Below are positions 51,885-61,619 of a DNA stretch of 64,000 bases, in pieces. The number at the start of each line of letters is the position of its first letter. Position 1 is the first letter of the stretch. Source of the stretch: Desulfoluna butyratoxydans (GTDB lineage Bacteria; Desulfobacterota; Desulfobacteria; Desulfobacterales; Desulfolunaceae); the NCBI RefSeq assembly GCF_900699765.1, contig NZ_CAADHO010000008.1, positions 1 to 64,000 of the forward strand. Direction: 5' to 3'. The translations under genes and the position numbers were made by a program. Under the pieces are notes generated by a model, which saw only the letters and a program-made list of their open reading frames with translations, made no database searches and was not told the DNA's origin.

Positions 51885-54071
51885 TTATCCTCCTGAGGTG
51901 CTTGCGGGCTCAGGCTGCTCAAAGGGTTGTCTCTCTTTGGTCAGGTCCTTTGCGCCGGTTCCGGGCATCAACTCAAAGCCCAGGTCAAACTGCACCAGCA
52001 TGGCCTTGAGCTCATCAAAGGGTTTCTTGTCCCCCACCAGCTTGGCCTTGCCGTTTGTGATCTGATCTTCGAAAGAGACGGCGCCCATCATGACCTGTAC
52101 CAGGTCTTCCCGGTTGATCGTAATGGTCAGGTCGGCGTCCTTGGCCTCATACCCCTTAATATTGGTCAGGGTGGCATTGCTCAGCTCCACGGCAAATTTC
52201 TCGTCGTTGTCCGGAGTGATCAAGTTGATCGTAAAGGCTTTGCCCACAGCCTTGGAGCTGTCCAGCCGGATGGCGAGAAAATCGAGCCAGAGCTCAGTGG
52301 ACATGGCCTCCACCACATCGGGGCCGGATGTGGATGGCGTCGCCCCTTCGGGGATGCCGTTTCTCAGCTCATAGGCCGCTGCCAGAAAGCTGTTTCGCAC
52401 ACTGGGGCTCTCTTTCTGGTACCCGATCTGCTCAAAAACGTCCGCCAGCAGGTCTTTGGCCTCCTGGTTCTGGGGCTCGGCGTAGACCAGCTTGTTGAGG
52501 ATCTCCTGGGCGTGCCTGTACTTGCCCTCGTCATACAGCGCCTTGCCCTTGGCCATGATGGGCCCGGATCCTCCCATCATCTCCACGTACAGGGGCGCAG
52601 AGTCTTCGGGTGAAAGGGGAATCAGGGTGGTGGGGTTGGCGTCCCAGTAGCCCAGGTACCGGTTGACCACGGCCCGGCTGTTGTGCTCCACCGAACCGTG
52701 ATAGCTGCGCGCGGCCCACTGCATTTCCAGGCTCTCAGGGACCCTGTAAACGTTGTGGATCTGGTTGATGGTGACCCCCTGGTTGGCCAGGTGGAGGACG
52801 CCGTTGTTCAGGTTGGCATAGGTGTCCCGCTGGGTCCGCATCACCTCCTGAATGCGCTCGTTGCCCCAGCGCGGCCAGGAGTGGGCGGAGAACATCACTT
52901 CAGCCTCCTGTCCGAACATGTAAAGCGCCTTGTTGATCTGCTTGGACCACTCCAGGGCGTCCCGTACCAGGGCCCCTCGCAGGGTGTAGATGTTGTGGAT
53001 GGTACCGGTGATGTTCTCTGCGGCCCAGAAAGCCTTCAGCTCGGGGAAATAGGTGTTCATCTCGGCAGGTGCCTCGGTGCCGGGGGTGTTCTGGAACACC
53101 ATCTTCACCCCGTCCACGGTAAGCTCTTCGATATCGTCCTTGATAATCAAGTTAGGGGGAATCAGCCCCAGGGTGCCCGCCGCCGTGTTCTTACCGATGG
53201 ACTGATCCACATGGCCGAAGGGGCTTCGGGGCAGCAGCACGCCGTACTGGAAAAAGAGACGCCGGTTCATGGCGTTGCCCGCGTACACATTCTCCGAGAC
53301 CGCATGGTCCATGAACCCGATGGGGGCGATGACCTTGACCTTGCCGCTCTTGACATCCGCCTCGTCCACCACGCCCCGCACCCCGCCGAAGTGGTCGGCA
53401 TGGGAATGGGAGTAGACCACAGCCACCACCGGGTACTTACCCAGCTGCTCGTCCACCAGCTTCAACGCGGCTGCGGCGGTCTCCTTTGCCGTCAGGGGGT
53501 CAAACACGATCCAGCCGGTGTCGCCTTTCACAAAGCTGATGTTGGCCAGGTCAAAGCCCCGCACCTGATAAATCTTGTCCTTGATGATTTCATAGAGCCC
53601 GTAGTTCATGTTGATGATGGCCTGGCGCTGGAGGGACGGATGGATGCTGTCAAAGTCCTCACCATCCAAAAGCCACTGGTAACTGCCCATGTCCCAGGCC
53701 ACATGCCCGGCCTCGGCCTTGATCTGCATGTAATCCGGGGCCGCGATGAACCCTTTTTTGGACTCTTCCATATCCCGGGTGTCGTCAAAGGGAAGCATCT
53801 CACGCTGTTTTTTCTGGTGCTCCACCGTAAACGAGGAGGGCTGTTTGCCCTTGGGGTCAAAATGCCCGCCCTCTCCCATGGCCTCGCCTGCCGTTGCTCC
53901 GGCAGCGGCGGCCTCTTCCGTCATGGCGGTTTCAGAGGATTTCTCTGTTGCCGCATCCATATCGGGCGCATCGGACTTACCTGAAGAGCAACCCACTGCC
54001 AGGGACACCCCTGCGATCATCAAGCACGCCAGCACAGCATGCCGGAAAAAGACAAAACGATTCCTTTTCAT
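51885..54071 (-). CDS. lipoprotein alkylsulfatase, SdsA-like (MBL fold)
   Basis: The enzyme cleaves alkyl sulfate esters to alcohol and sulfate. At 728 residues it has a lipobox SLAVGCSS (Cys near residue 26), so it is anchored in a membrane. The metal site HSHADHFGG lies near residues 220-228 in the MBL domain, followed by the dimerisation region (RSYHGSVEHNSRAVVNRYLGYWDANP) and a C-terminal SCP2-like domain (ALFAVELSNATLT-type). AAGGAG precedes the ATG at 54071. It is convergent with an organosulfur-type importer, suggesting that the products or related compounds are taken up. Confidence 0.9.
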   Translation of the reverse strand: MKRNRFVFFRHAVLACLMIAGVSLAVGCSSGKSDAPDMDAATEKSSETAMTEEAAAAGATAGEAMGEGGHFDPKGKQPSSFTVEHQKKQREMLPFDDTRDMEESKKGFIAAPDYMQIKAEAGHVAWDMGSYQWLLDGEDFDSIHPSLQRQAIINMNYGLYEIIKDKIYQVRGFDLANISFVKGDTGWIVFDPLTAKETAAAALKLVDEQLGKYPVVAVVYSHSHADHFGGVRGVVDEADVKSGKVKVIAPIGFMDHAVSENVYAGNAMNRRLFFQYGVLLPRSPFGHVDQSIGKNTAAGTLGLIPPNLIIKDDIEELTVDGVKMVFQNTPGTEAPAEMNTYFPELKAFWAAENITGTIHNIYTLRGALVRDALEWSKQINKALYMFGQEAEVMFSAHSWPRWGNERIQEVMRTQRDTYANLNNGVLHLANQGVTINQIHNVYRVPESLEMQWAARSYHGSVEHNSRAVVNRYLGYWDANPTTLIPLSPEDSAPLYVEMMGGSGPIMAKGKALYDEGKYRHAQEILNKLVYAEPQNQEAKDLLADVFEQIGYQKESPSVRNSFLAAAYELRNGIPEGATPSTSGPDVVEAMSTELWLDFLAIRLDSSKAVGKAFTINLITPDNDEKFAVELSNATLTNIKGYEAKDADLTITINREDLVQVMMGAVSFEDQITNGKAKLVGDKKPFDELKAMLVQFDLGFELMPGTGAKDLTKERQPFEQPEPASTSGG

Positions 54072-54633
54072 ACGGATCTCCTTGGTTGATGTGGCCGGCC
54101 GGAAGGGCATCACCAACTCAGGAAAAGACACCCCGCGGAGAATCACGGCCAAAGCCGCGATCCCGGCTCAATTGTGTGATCACGAACGTCCCTGGTCTTC
54201 CATCATGGCAGAAAGGCAAAAACAGACCGCCGCCGTCAGCCGATGGAATACCTGGGGATATCTGGGTACGTTGTTATCATGGTGGGTATCGGGGGCACGG
54301 CCCGTGGCCATGCCCCTGCACGTGCAGCCAGCGACCCTGCTGAGAAGGGGGCAAGGGTGGACCGTGGGAACACGTCGTACAGCTCAACGGGTCTGGATGT
54401 CGAGTGGAATCAAGATGCGGAAGAGAAGGCGTCGGGCAAGCCATGGGGACAGTGACATGTTTTTTTTCGCAGGCGTTGAGCACACTCCGATTAACATGTT
54501 AAATTAAAACAAGAATACACCACATAGCGCCCATTCATCAATACAAATTCGCCATATCGCCGCTGGACACGTCATGACCGCAGGGGAATACCCGTCCCCT
54601 GTATCCACCCCTCCCAAAAAAGAAGGAGCCTCC
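54072..54633. other. divergent intergenic region between alkylsulfatase and patatin genes
   Basis: No gene is seen. A perfect palindrome TTAACATGTTAA lies at 54491-54502, 132 bp before the patatin start. Confidence 0.45.
54491..54502. promoter_or_regulatory. palindrome TTAACATGTTAA, possible operator
   Basis: It is a perfect 12-bp palindrome. Eleven bases are shared with 45902-45912 upstream of another gene. Confidence 0.35.
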
Positions 54634-55752
54634 ATGAACAGGCCGGAAAGCAAGCCCCTCGCCAGTGACGACTGCGGATGCCCGATCCCGGAAAAAAATG
54701 GCAGCCATGAAAAAACCATCAACCTGGCCCTTCAGGGGGGTGGCGCCCACGGTGCGTTCACATGGGGCGTCATGGATCGGCTCATTGAGGACGGACGATT
54801 GAGAATCGACGGGTTATGCGGAACAAGCGCAGGGGCCATGAACGCTGTGGTGTATGCCTACGGCAACATGGTCGGCGGGGCCGACGGCGCCAGGCAGGCG
54901 CTGTACGACTTCTGGAAAACCATCAGCGACACCGCCCGCATCATGAGCCCCATGCAACAGGCCCCCTGGGAAGCATGGAGCGGCACCTGGAACATGGACA
55001 CCTCGTTTTCATTCAACATGTTCGAGCTCATGACCCGGGCCTTCTCCCCCTACCAGTTCAACCCCATGAACATCAACCCCCTGCGGGACATCCTCGACAA
55101 AGCCGTGGACTTCCAGGTACTGAACCGGTGCCAGGAGACCAGGCTGTTCATCAGCACCACCAGGGTCAGGAGCGGAAAAGTCCGGATCTTCACCACCGAC
55201 GAGATCACCCTGGATGTGGTCATGGCCTCGGCGTGCCTGCCCCAGCTGTTCCAGGCCGTAAAGATCAACGGAGACCACTACTGGGACGGCGGCTACATGG
55301 GCAACCCGGCAATTTTCCCCCTGTTTTACCACACCGACACCCGGGACGTGGTAATCATCCACATCAACCCCATGGACCGGGAAGAGCTCCCTACAGACGC
55401 CAGCGACATCACGGACCGCTTGAACGAGATCACCTTCAACGCCTCCCTGTTAAAGGAGCTGCGGGCCATCGCCTTTATCACCAAGCTCATTGAAGAGGGC
55501 TGGCTCAAGGATGAGTACAAGGGCCGCCTGAAGCACATGCTGATGCACTCCATCCGGGCGGACAGGATCCTGTGCGACCTGAAAGTCTCCAGCAAATTCA
55601 ACAGTGACTGGGGATTCCTCACGGACCTGTTCAACCGGGGCCGCGCCACCGCAGAAACCTGGCTCTCGGAGAACTACGAGTCCATCGGAAAACGGTCCAC
55701 CGTGGACTTAAAGCACGAATTCTTCGACATCGGCACCGATCACGTCGGGTAG
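54634..55752 (+). CDS. patatin-like phospholipase
   Basis: The 372-residue protein is a Ser-Asp dyad lipid hydrolase. The oxyanion-hole motif is GGGAHGAFTWG near residue 36, the nucleophile Ser65 lies in GTSAG, and the catalytic Asp218 in DGG (YWDGGYMGNP). There is no signal peptide, so it acts in the cytoplasm or on the inner membrane. AAGGAG precedes the ATG at 54634. All catalytic residues are intact. The substrate and the link to its neighbours are unknown. Confidence 0.92.
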   Translation: MNRPESKPLASDDCGCPIPEKNGSHEKTINLALQGGGAHGAFTWGVMDRLIEDGRLRIDGLCGTSAGAMNAVVYAYGNMVGGADGARQALYDFWKTISDTARIMSPMQQAPWEAWSGTWNMDTSFSFNMFELMTRAFSPYQFNPMNINPLRDILDKAVDFQVLNRCQETRLFISTTRVRSGKVRIFTTDEITLDVVMASACLPQLFQAVKINGDHYWDGGYMGNPAIFPLFYHTDTRDVVIIHINPMDREELPTDASDITDRLNEITFNASLLKELRAIAFITKLIEEGWLKDEYKGRLKHMLMHSIRADRILCDLKVSSKFNSDWGFLTDLFNRGRATAETWLSENYESIGKRSTVDLKHEFFDIGTDHVG

Positions 55753-55951
55753 GCCCCTGACCTCCTTCTGCTTTTTCATAAAAAAACAGGTTTATTCCAT
55801 GACGGGTTCTAAGGTATTGAAGAAATATACGGGTTAAATCAGGCGAATCCCTCCTTTGTTTCCGAAGGGTGTCGCCCGCACAGCCATACAGTGATACGCC
55901 GGGCCATCTGCGTCCGGATTGCCAGACAGGACACACGCAACAACGGAAGGA

Positions 55952-56509
55952 ATGACAGTGGAAGTAAAGATTGCTGACCCATCGGATATCGAAAGCACGC
56001 TCCGCCTTCATTACAGGTACCAGGTTGACTCCATCGACGAGGCAGACAAAAAGGACGGCTTTGTCACCACCCCCTTTACCGAGGCCCAGCTGGACGCGTT
56101 GATCACCCGGGAACAGGGGCTGTTCATTGCAAAGGAGGACAACGAGGTGGTGGCTTACGCCATGGCGGCCTCCTGGGAATTCTGGTCGGTATGGCCCATG
56201 TTCGCCCACATGATCAAAGGGCTCCCCGAGCTGACCTACCACGGCCGGGTACTGAGTGTAGACAACTCCTTTCAGTACGGTCCCATCTGCGTCGACAAAT
56301 GCCTCAGGGGGCAGGGCGTCCTGGAAAGCGTCTTTCACCTCATGAAAGAAACCATGGCAAAACGGTACCCTGTGCTGGTCACCTTTGTGAACAAAAACAA
56401 CCCGAGGTCCCATGCGGCGCATACCCGGAAGCTCGGCCTCGATATCATCAACGAATTCGAATTCAACGCCAATCACTATTATGAGATGGCCTGCGAGATA
56501 CAGGCATGA
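55952..56509 (+). CDS. GNAT-family N-acetyltransferase
   Basis: The 185-residue protein has GNAT-fold features: FIAKEDNEVVAYAMAA near residue 55, YGPICVDKCLRGQGVLESVFHLMKE near 110-135 (an RGQGV acetyl-CoA loop variant), and FVNKNNPRSHAAHTRKLGL near 150. The start is the ATG at 55952 behind GGAAGGA; a GTG two codons on is possible. Its stop overlaps the next gene (ATGA). The acceptor substrate is unknown. Confidence 0.78.
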   Translation: MTVEVKIADPSDIESTLRLHYRYQVDSIDEADKKDGFVTTPFTEAQLDALITREQGLFIAKEDNEVVAYAMAASWEFWSVWPMFAHMIKGLPELTYHGRVLSVDNSFQYGPICVDKCLRGQGVLESVFHLMKETMAKRYPVLVTFVNKNNPRSHAAHTRKLGLDIINEFEFNANHYYEMACEIQA

Positions 56510-56994
56510 CCGACGTACGCACATCCATCGCATCGGATCTTGGGGCTTGGCTTGCCCTGGCCCGGGAGGTTGAGCCGCTGTTCGGGCCCATGGCCGACGA
56601 CGCCTCGTTCCAAGCCGCATTGAAGCAGGCCATAAAAGACGAAAACGCGTTTTGCCTTCGACAGGCGCCGGATTCCCCCTTTGCCGGGGGCGTTGTCATC
56701 TCGCCGGACACCAACGAAATCGCATGGCTCGCCGTTTCCACAGCCCACCGGGGAAGAGGCCTTGGCGCGGCCCTCTTAGCAAAGGCCCTAGACCGCCTCA
56801 ATCCTGATAAAGACGTTGTCGTCCAGACCTTTCACGGATCGGTACCCGAAGGGCAGGCCGCACGTGCGCTCTACGCACGCTTCGGGTTTGACGACCTGGA
56901 AGACGGCGGAAACGACCCGGCGGGTCTGCCCACGGTCATTATGAAGCGCCCGGCACACCGGACCGGCTCCCAGCAGCCCAGGACAGAGGCATGA
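56506..56994 (+). CDS. GNAT-family N-acetyltransferase
   Basis: The 162-residue protein has the acetyl-CoA-binding motif STAHRGRGLGAALLAKAL near residues 82-100 and the typical FHGSVPEGQAARALYARFGFDDLE end. It overlaps both neighbours by four bases, so the three genes are translated as a coupled unit. The substrate is unknown. Confidence 0.85.
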   Translation: MTDVRTSIASDLGAWLALAREVEPLFGPMADDASFQAALKQAIKDENAFCLRQAPDSPFAGGVVISPDTNEIAWLAVSTAHRGRGLGAALLAKALDRLNPDKDVVVQTFHGSVPEGQAARALYARFGFDDLEDGGNDPAGLPTVIMKRPAHRTGSQQPRTEA

Positions 56995-57482
56995 CGCAAC
57001 CCGATCACACGTCCACAACCCGGAGGGGCTCCATGGGCCCCTCCCCCATGCGGACCGTCACCTACATCCGCCACGCCCCCTTCGCCGAACCCGAAATTCG
57101 ATCCGCGGAGCTGGCGGTTTTTGTCTACGACATCCCCTACGTCGGCGCCTGCGGCATTTTTCCTCCCTACCCCCTCATCAACAGGCTCTTTGAATCGGGC
57201 GGGGCAGAAGGCGGCATGGGTCCCGGTGCCACATGGCCCCCCTTCTTTCTTAACGAGACAGAATATGATGACCTGGTGGCAGCCATTGAACGGTTGGACC
57301 TGACCAGCCTTCAGGAAAAAGCCCGGTTCGGCCGTGTCGCGTTCTCCTTTGACAAAGAGCTGGAGACGGAAACAGACTGGGATACCTGGGCGCAGAAGGC
57401 CTGTGACCGGCATCGAAAGGCCTGGTATCAGAAACTGCAACACGCCCAGGCCGGGAGCAAAGGCGGCGCGGACGGGCCGTGA
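56991..57482 (+). CDS. unknown protein coupled to two acetyltransferases
   Basis: The 163-residue protein shows no signal peptide or membrane segment. A central region (AELAVFVYDIPYVGACGIFPPYPLINRLFESGG) and an acidic helical C-terminal half are visible. I do not recognise a family. The ATG overlaps the stop of the second GNAT gene, and the frame is conserved in codon use, so it is probably real. It may be a partner or a substrate of the acetyltransferases; this is inferred from coupling only. Confidence 0.65.
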   Translation: MTQPDHTSTTRRGSMGPSPMRTVTYIRHAPFAEPEIRSAELAVFVYDIPYVGACGIFPPYPLINRLFESGGAEGGMGPGATWPPFFLNETEYDDLVAAIERLDLTSLQEKARFGRVAFSFDKELETETDWDTWAQKACDRHRKAWYQKLQHAQAGSKGGADGP

Positions 57483-57715
57483 CAATGCCGCCCCCCCCAA
57501 CACCCACCAGTCCTCCTTCAGCGCATTGACATCCGCCAAAAACTCTTGTAAATATTTATAAAATTTTCACCCACCTTCACACAGAGCACCTCATTTACCC
57601 CTGCAGCTCTCAAGAATATCCAAGGCATTGAACCGCATCATCCCGGCCATCGTGGGGATCCCCAAGGATCCCATGCCCTTCACAAGCCACCCTTCCAGAA
57701 AAGAGACGAACAGCG

Positions 57716-58144
57716 ATGAAACGAACAAAAACCGTGTCACCCATCGGGTTGATGGCGCTCCTCTCAGTCCTTGCCCTGTTCCTGGTCCATACCCCCGTAA
57801 AGGTATCGTCTGCGGAGACAAGGGAGCTGTCCATGGCCCAGCGACTCAACGGGCAATGGGTCAGGCAGGACGCACCCTATCGGCTCTCCATCACCGACAT
57901 CGGCCCCGACGGGGCGATGCATTCGTCCTATTTCAATCCCCGAAGCATCCATGTCCACAAGGCGAATTGGACTGTCCGGCAAAACAGGGTCCATCTGTTT
58001 ATTGAATTTCAGGACAGGCACTACCCGGGATCACGTTATTTTCTGAAATACAACAAGGAGAAAGACGCCCTGGAAGGGGAGTATTACCATGCCATCCAGA
58101 ACGCCACCTATGACGTCGCCTTCGTGAGACTGCCTGCTCAATAG
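57716..58144 (+). CDS. secreted protein of unknown function beside the arylsulfatase
   Basis: The 142-residue protein has a signal peptide (KRTKTVSPIGLMALLSVLALFLVHTPVKVSSA). The mature part, LNGQWVRQDAPYRLSITDIGPDGAMHSSYFNP through YPGSRYFLKYNKEKDALEGEYYHAI, looks like a small lipocalin- or beta-barrel-like domain of the kind with N-terminal GxW. It lies 245 bp upstream of the sulfatase gene in the same direction and could be co-expressed. The function is unknown. Confidence 0.72.
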   Translation: MKRTKTVSPIGLMALLSVLALFLVHTPVKVSSAETRELSMAQRLNGQWVRQDAPYRLSITDIGPDGAMHSSYFNPRSIHVHKANWTVRQNRVHLFIEFQDRHYPGSRYFLKYNKEKDALEGEYYHAIQNATYDVAFVRLPAQ

Positions 58145-58389
58145 AGCTCGCCCCCTCATTGCCAAGCTGCACCCGTTGTCCGTTCACGCCCTGGAATGAT
58201 GTGCCGCGAACAGATTCGCTGTCCTGCGTTCAAGGCGCCCGCTTTGCCCCGGAGGATTTTCTTCCTGACGCCCCTCCCTGCACCCTCCGGCACCCCACTT
58301 TCTTCAGCATGCGCTCTCCGCGTGATGCTTTCAGAATAAGACCATCGCCACAGACATAAACGATCATCCGAAGCACAGGAGGATGGACC

Positions 58390-60114
58390 ATGAGCAGGCA
58401 CAAGTTGTTGAACGTGGTTGTTGCCTTGAGCCTTTCCGTGTTGTTCTGTTGCGGCCCGGCCAAGGCCAAATCCAAAGCGATCATCCACGACGCCGAATAC
58501 TACGTCCTGGAAGCGCAACACGGTGAAAAATGGGCCACCGAAGACGAAGAGCTGGACAAGAAACTGGCCGAGTTAAAGGAGAAACACGGCACCCCGCCCA
58601 ACATCATCCACATCATGTGGGACGACACCGCCGCAGGGGAAATCGGGGTCCCCCAGATTCAGAAGACCCGCGGTTGGGAAACACCGAACATGAACAAATT
58701 CTCGGCCGAAGGAATCTACTTTGCGAGGATGTACACCGAGCCCTCCTGCACCCCGAGCCGAGCCGCGGTAATGACCGGTCGGCACGCCGTGCGAAACGGC
58801 ATGTACAATGTGGGGTTCCCTTACGAATACGGCGGGCTGGCGGCTGATGAGGTGACCATGGCAGAGGTGCTGGGCCAGGCCGGGTACGCCACGGCCTTCT
58901 ACGGCAAGTCCCACTTAGGGGATGTTGAATCGAGCTACATGAACAAACAGGGCTTTGACGAAGCGCTCTGGACCCCCTACAACCAGGTCCCAAGCTTATA
59001 CATACCCGACATCGAGCGAGCCGGAGGCATCCGGCCGGGCAGCCTCAATGACGGGATTATCCCGGACGACCCCTACGATATCGACAAGGGATGGCGACCC
59101 AAGGGATATATCTGGGCCCTTGAGGGGGTGAAAGACGGACCGGTCAACGAGTGGGGCACGCCCCCCAACCTGAAAGACTACATCGCCATTGACGGTGAAT
59201 CCCAGAAACGACTCAGCGTGTTCATGAAAAAAAATGTAGAGGCAAAAAAGCCCTTCTACGCAGCGTACTGGCCGCAAATAACGCCCTTTACCGGATTTCC
59301 TGAAAAGATAACGGCCTCTGCAGGCCTGTTGCAGGAGGGCCTGGCGCGATTAGACGTGTACGTCGGCCAACTCATGGAAGAGCTCAAGGCCCTGGGTATT
59401 GAAGAGAACACCCTGGTCATCCTCATGTCCGACAACGGCCCCATGATCCACAACGGCCCCCCCGGCATGGTGGAGACCCTCTATCGAGGCGGTAAGGGAG
59501 ACTTCCTTGAAGGGGGCGTACGTGTCACCGCCCATGCCCGATGGCCCGGCGTCATCGAACCGGGACAGATTGTGGGGGATATCATCCACGAGACCGACCT
59601 GTTCACCACCTTTGCCCGTCTCGGAGGGGCCACGAGGTACATCCCCACGGACCGCATCATCGACGGGGTGGACCAGACGGCCCTTTTCTTGAAAGGGGAT
59701 ACCCACAGCAGGCGTGATTACGTCTTTATCTACACCGGGGACGAACTCGCCGCCACGGTCAAAGGCCGCTACAAGCGGGACTGGCGTAACGCCGTCCCGG
59801 GCCTCAGCGGGGCCGAGTTCTACGATCTCTACAACGACCCGCGGGAGGTCAATCCCCATATGCTCCAGCTGTTTACGACCAAGCCCATGTTCAGCATCAT
59901 GAAGGCCCGCCACCTCATGATGAAATCCGCGTACCCGGACAAGGGGCAGAATCGCGACTTCCCCTTCAAGAACATCGAAAATGCACGGCCGGAGTCTGTT
60001 GAAGCGTCCAAACCCCGCTTAGACCCCGAAAAGCTTCCCTTTGACCCGCGTGAAGCCATCATGCAGGTCCCCGAGTGGGACAACCTCGACCGAAGCTGGG
60101 GGGCCGGTAATTAA
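58390..60114 (+). CDS. Cys-type sulfatase (arylsulfatase family)
   Basis: The 574-residue secreted enzyme hydrolyses sulfate esters. It has a signal peptide with a possible lipobox (VLFCCG near residue 20). Metal-binding Asp residues lie in IMWDDTAAGE near residue 76. The formylglycine signature is PSCTPSRAAVMTGR, with Cys120 the residue to be oxidised, followed by GYATAFYGKSHLG and the C-terminal VILMSDNGPM. A maturase (anSME or FGE) is needed and is not in the window. GGAGG precedes the ATG. The sulfatase subfamily and true substrate are unclear. Confidence 0.9.
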   Translation: MSRHKLLNVVVALSLSVLFCCGPAKAKSKAIIHDAEYYVLEAQHGEKWATEDEELDKKLAELKEKHGTPPNIIHIMWDDTAAGEIGVPQIQKTRGWETPNMNKFSAEGIYFARMYTEPSCTPSRAAVMTGRHAVRNGMYNVGFPYEYGGLAADEVTMAEVLGQAGYATAFYGKSHLGDVESSYMNKQGFDEALWTPYNQVPSLYIPDIERAGGIRPGSLNDGIIPDDPYDIDKGWRPKGYIWALEGVKDGPVNEWGTPPNLKDYIAIDGESQKRLSVFMKKNVEAKKPFYAAYWPQITPFTGFPEKITASAGLLQEGLARLDVYVGQLMEELKALGIEENTLVILMSDNGPMIHNGPPGMVETLYRGGKGDFLEGGVRVTAHARWPGVIEPGQIVGDIIHETDLFTTFARLGGATRYIPTDRIIDGVDQTALFLKGDTHSRRDYVFIYTGDELAATVKGRYKRDWRNAVPGLSGAEFYDLYNDPREVNPHMLQLFTTKPMFSIMKARHLMMKSAYPDKGQNRDFPFKNIENARPESVEASKPRLDPEKLPFDPREAIMQVPEWDNLDRSWGAGN

Positions 60115-60165
60115 CCGGGCACCTTGCCCAAAAACAAAAACCGATACATGGGGTATCCCATAAAC

Positions 60166-60200
60166 AAAAAAAGCCTCCGGCTCTTGTGCCGGAGGCTTTT
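60166..60200. terminator. bidirectional intrinsic terminator
   Basis: GCCTCCGG (60173-60180) and CCGGAGGC (60189-60196) form the stem, flanked by an A-tract and TTTT. It lies between the convergent sulfatase and dbpA genes. The stem is the same GCCTCCGG word seen in the dispersed repeats. Confidence 0.8.
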
Positions 60201-60239
60201 GCATGAGGGGTTTGCCCAAAAGGGCTCTTCACCGTGCCC

Positions 60240-61619
60240 CTACTGCCCGTGCCGGTAAATGATATACTGACGCCCCTTGATCTTTTTCCCGGCAAGGCCT
60301 TTTTCGGCCTTGTGGGCCTCGCTGCGACGGATGGCCACATACGAATAAAAATCAAAGCAGTCGATCTTGCCCACGGCCTTTCCGGGGATGCCCACATCCT
60401 TGGTCAGGGCCCCCAATATATCCCCGGGCCGGAGCTTGCTCTTTCGCCCGCCGTTGATGGACAGGGTCACCATGGAAGGGGCCGGAGCCTCGCCGTCGAT
60501 GACAGGAAGGGCCGCGGCATCCAGGGGCTCAAAATCGGTTTTCTGCATGGCGTTGATCTCCTCCAGGCGAAACCTCTCCTTGGGGGTCAGCAAGGAAAAG
60601 GCCTGTCCCTCCTCCCCGGCACGTCCCGTGCGGCCGATGCGATGGACATACACCTCGGTCTCAAAGGGAAGGTCGTGGTTGATCACCGCATCGAGTCCTT
60701 TGATGTCCAGGCCCCTTGCCGCCACGTCCGTTGCCACCAGAATGGGGCAGCTTCCGTTGGAAAAGCGCACCAGCACCTCGGTGCGCTCCTTCTGATCCAT
60801 GTCCCCGTGAATGGCCAGGGCCGAAAACCCTTTTTTTTGCAACGAAGAGGCCAGGGCCTTGCAATGCAGCTTGGTGTTGCAGAAAACAAGGCACGACGCC
60901 GGAGTAAAGGCGGTGAGGATCCCGGCCACGGCCTCGGGCTTGGCGTCCCAGCTTGTTTCATAAAAACGCTGACTGATGACATTTTCTTCATGGGCCACAT
61001 CCACGGACACGTGCTCTGCATCGGTCTGAAACCTGCGACTCAGCGCCAGGATGGACTCCGGGAAGGTTGCTGAAAAAAGAAGGGTCTGACGCCTTCCCGG
61101 CACATGATCCATGATGGCCATGATGCTCTCTTCAAAGCCCACATCAAGCATCCGGTCCGCCTCGTCCAGCACAAGGGTGGTGAGGTGTTTCAGGGAAAGG
61201 GTCCCCCGAAGCAGGTGCTGCTCGATGCGGCCCGGGGTCCCCACCACGATATGGGCCTGATGCTCCAGGGAAATCTGCTGGGGCCGAAAAGGAACGCCAC
61301 CGCAGATACTCACGATCTTGATATTGTGCTTGAAACGGGCGATGCGTCGCAGCTCGCCTGCCACCTGCTCGGCCAGCTCCCGGGTCGGGCACATCACCAG
61401 GGCCTGCACCCTGAAGCGTGCCACATCGAGGTTATGGAGAAGCCCGATCCCAAAGGCCGCCGTCTTACCGCTCCCCGTCTTGGCACGGGCCAGAAGGTCT
61501 TTGCCCTTCAACACGTGGGGCAGGCTTGCGGCCTGGATGGGGGTCATCTCGTCATACCCCATGGTCCCCAGGTTCTTGATCATCGATTCGGTCAACGGCA
61601 AGGCCGTAAATGTGCTCAT
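60240..61619 (-). CDS. dbpA: DEAD-box RNA helicase DbpA
   Basis: The 459-residue ATP-dependent RNA helicase acts on 23S rRNA during large-subunit assembly. It has the Q motif (YDEMTPIQAASLP), motif I AKTGSGKT, Ia PTRELAEQ, II DEAD, III SAT, V ARGLDIKG and VI HRIGRTGR. The C-terminal DbpA RNA-binding domain (residues ~385-459, RKSKLRPGDILGALTKDVGIPGKAVGKIDCFDFYSYVAI) targets hairpin 92. The length matches E. coli DbpA. Start at 61619 has a nearby AGGGA. Confidence 0.93.
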   Translation of the reverse strand: MSTFTALPLTESMIKNLGTMGYDEMTPIQAASLPHVLKGKDLLARAKTGSGKTAAFGIGLLHNLDVARFRVQALVMCPTRELAEQVAGELRRIARFKHNIKIVSICGGVPFRPQQISLEHQAHIVVGTPGRIEQHLLRGTLSLKHLTTLVLDEADRMLDVGFEESIMAIMDHVPGRRQTLLFSATFPESILALSRRFQTDAEHVSVDVAHEENVISQRFYETSWDAKPEAVAGILTAFTPASCLVFCNTKLHCKALASSLQKKGFSALAIHGDMDQKERTEVLVRFSNGSCPILVATDVAARGLDIKGLDAVINHDLPFETEVYVHRIGRTGRAGEEGQAFSLLTPKERFRLEEINAMQKTDFEPLDAAALPVIDGEAPAPSMVTLSINGGRKSKLRPGDILGALTKDVGIPGKAVGKIDCFDFYSYVAIRRSEAHKAEKGLAGKKIKGRQYIIYRHGQ

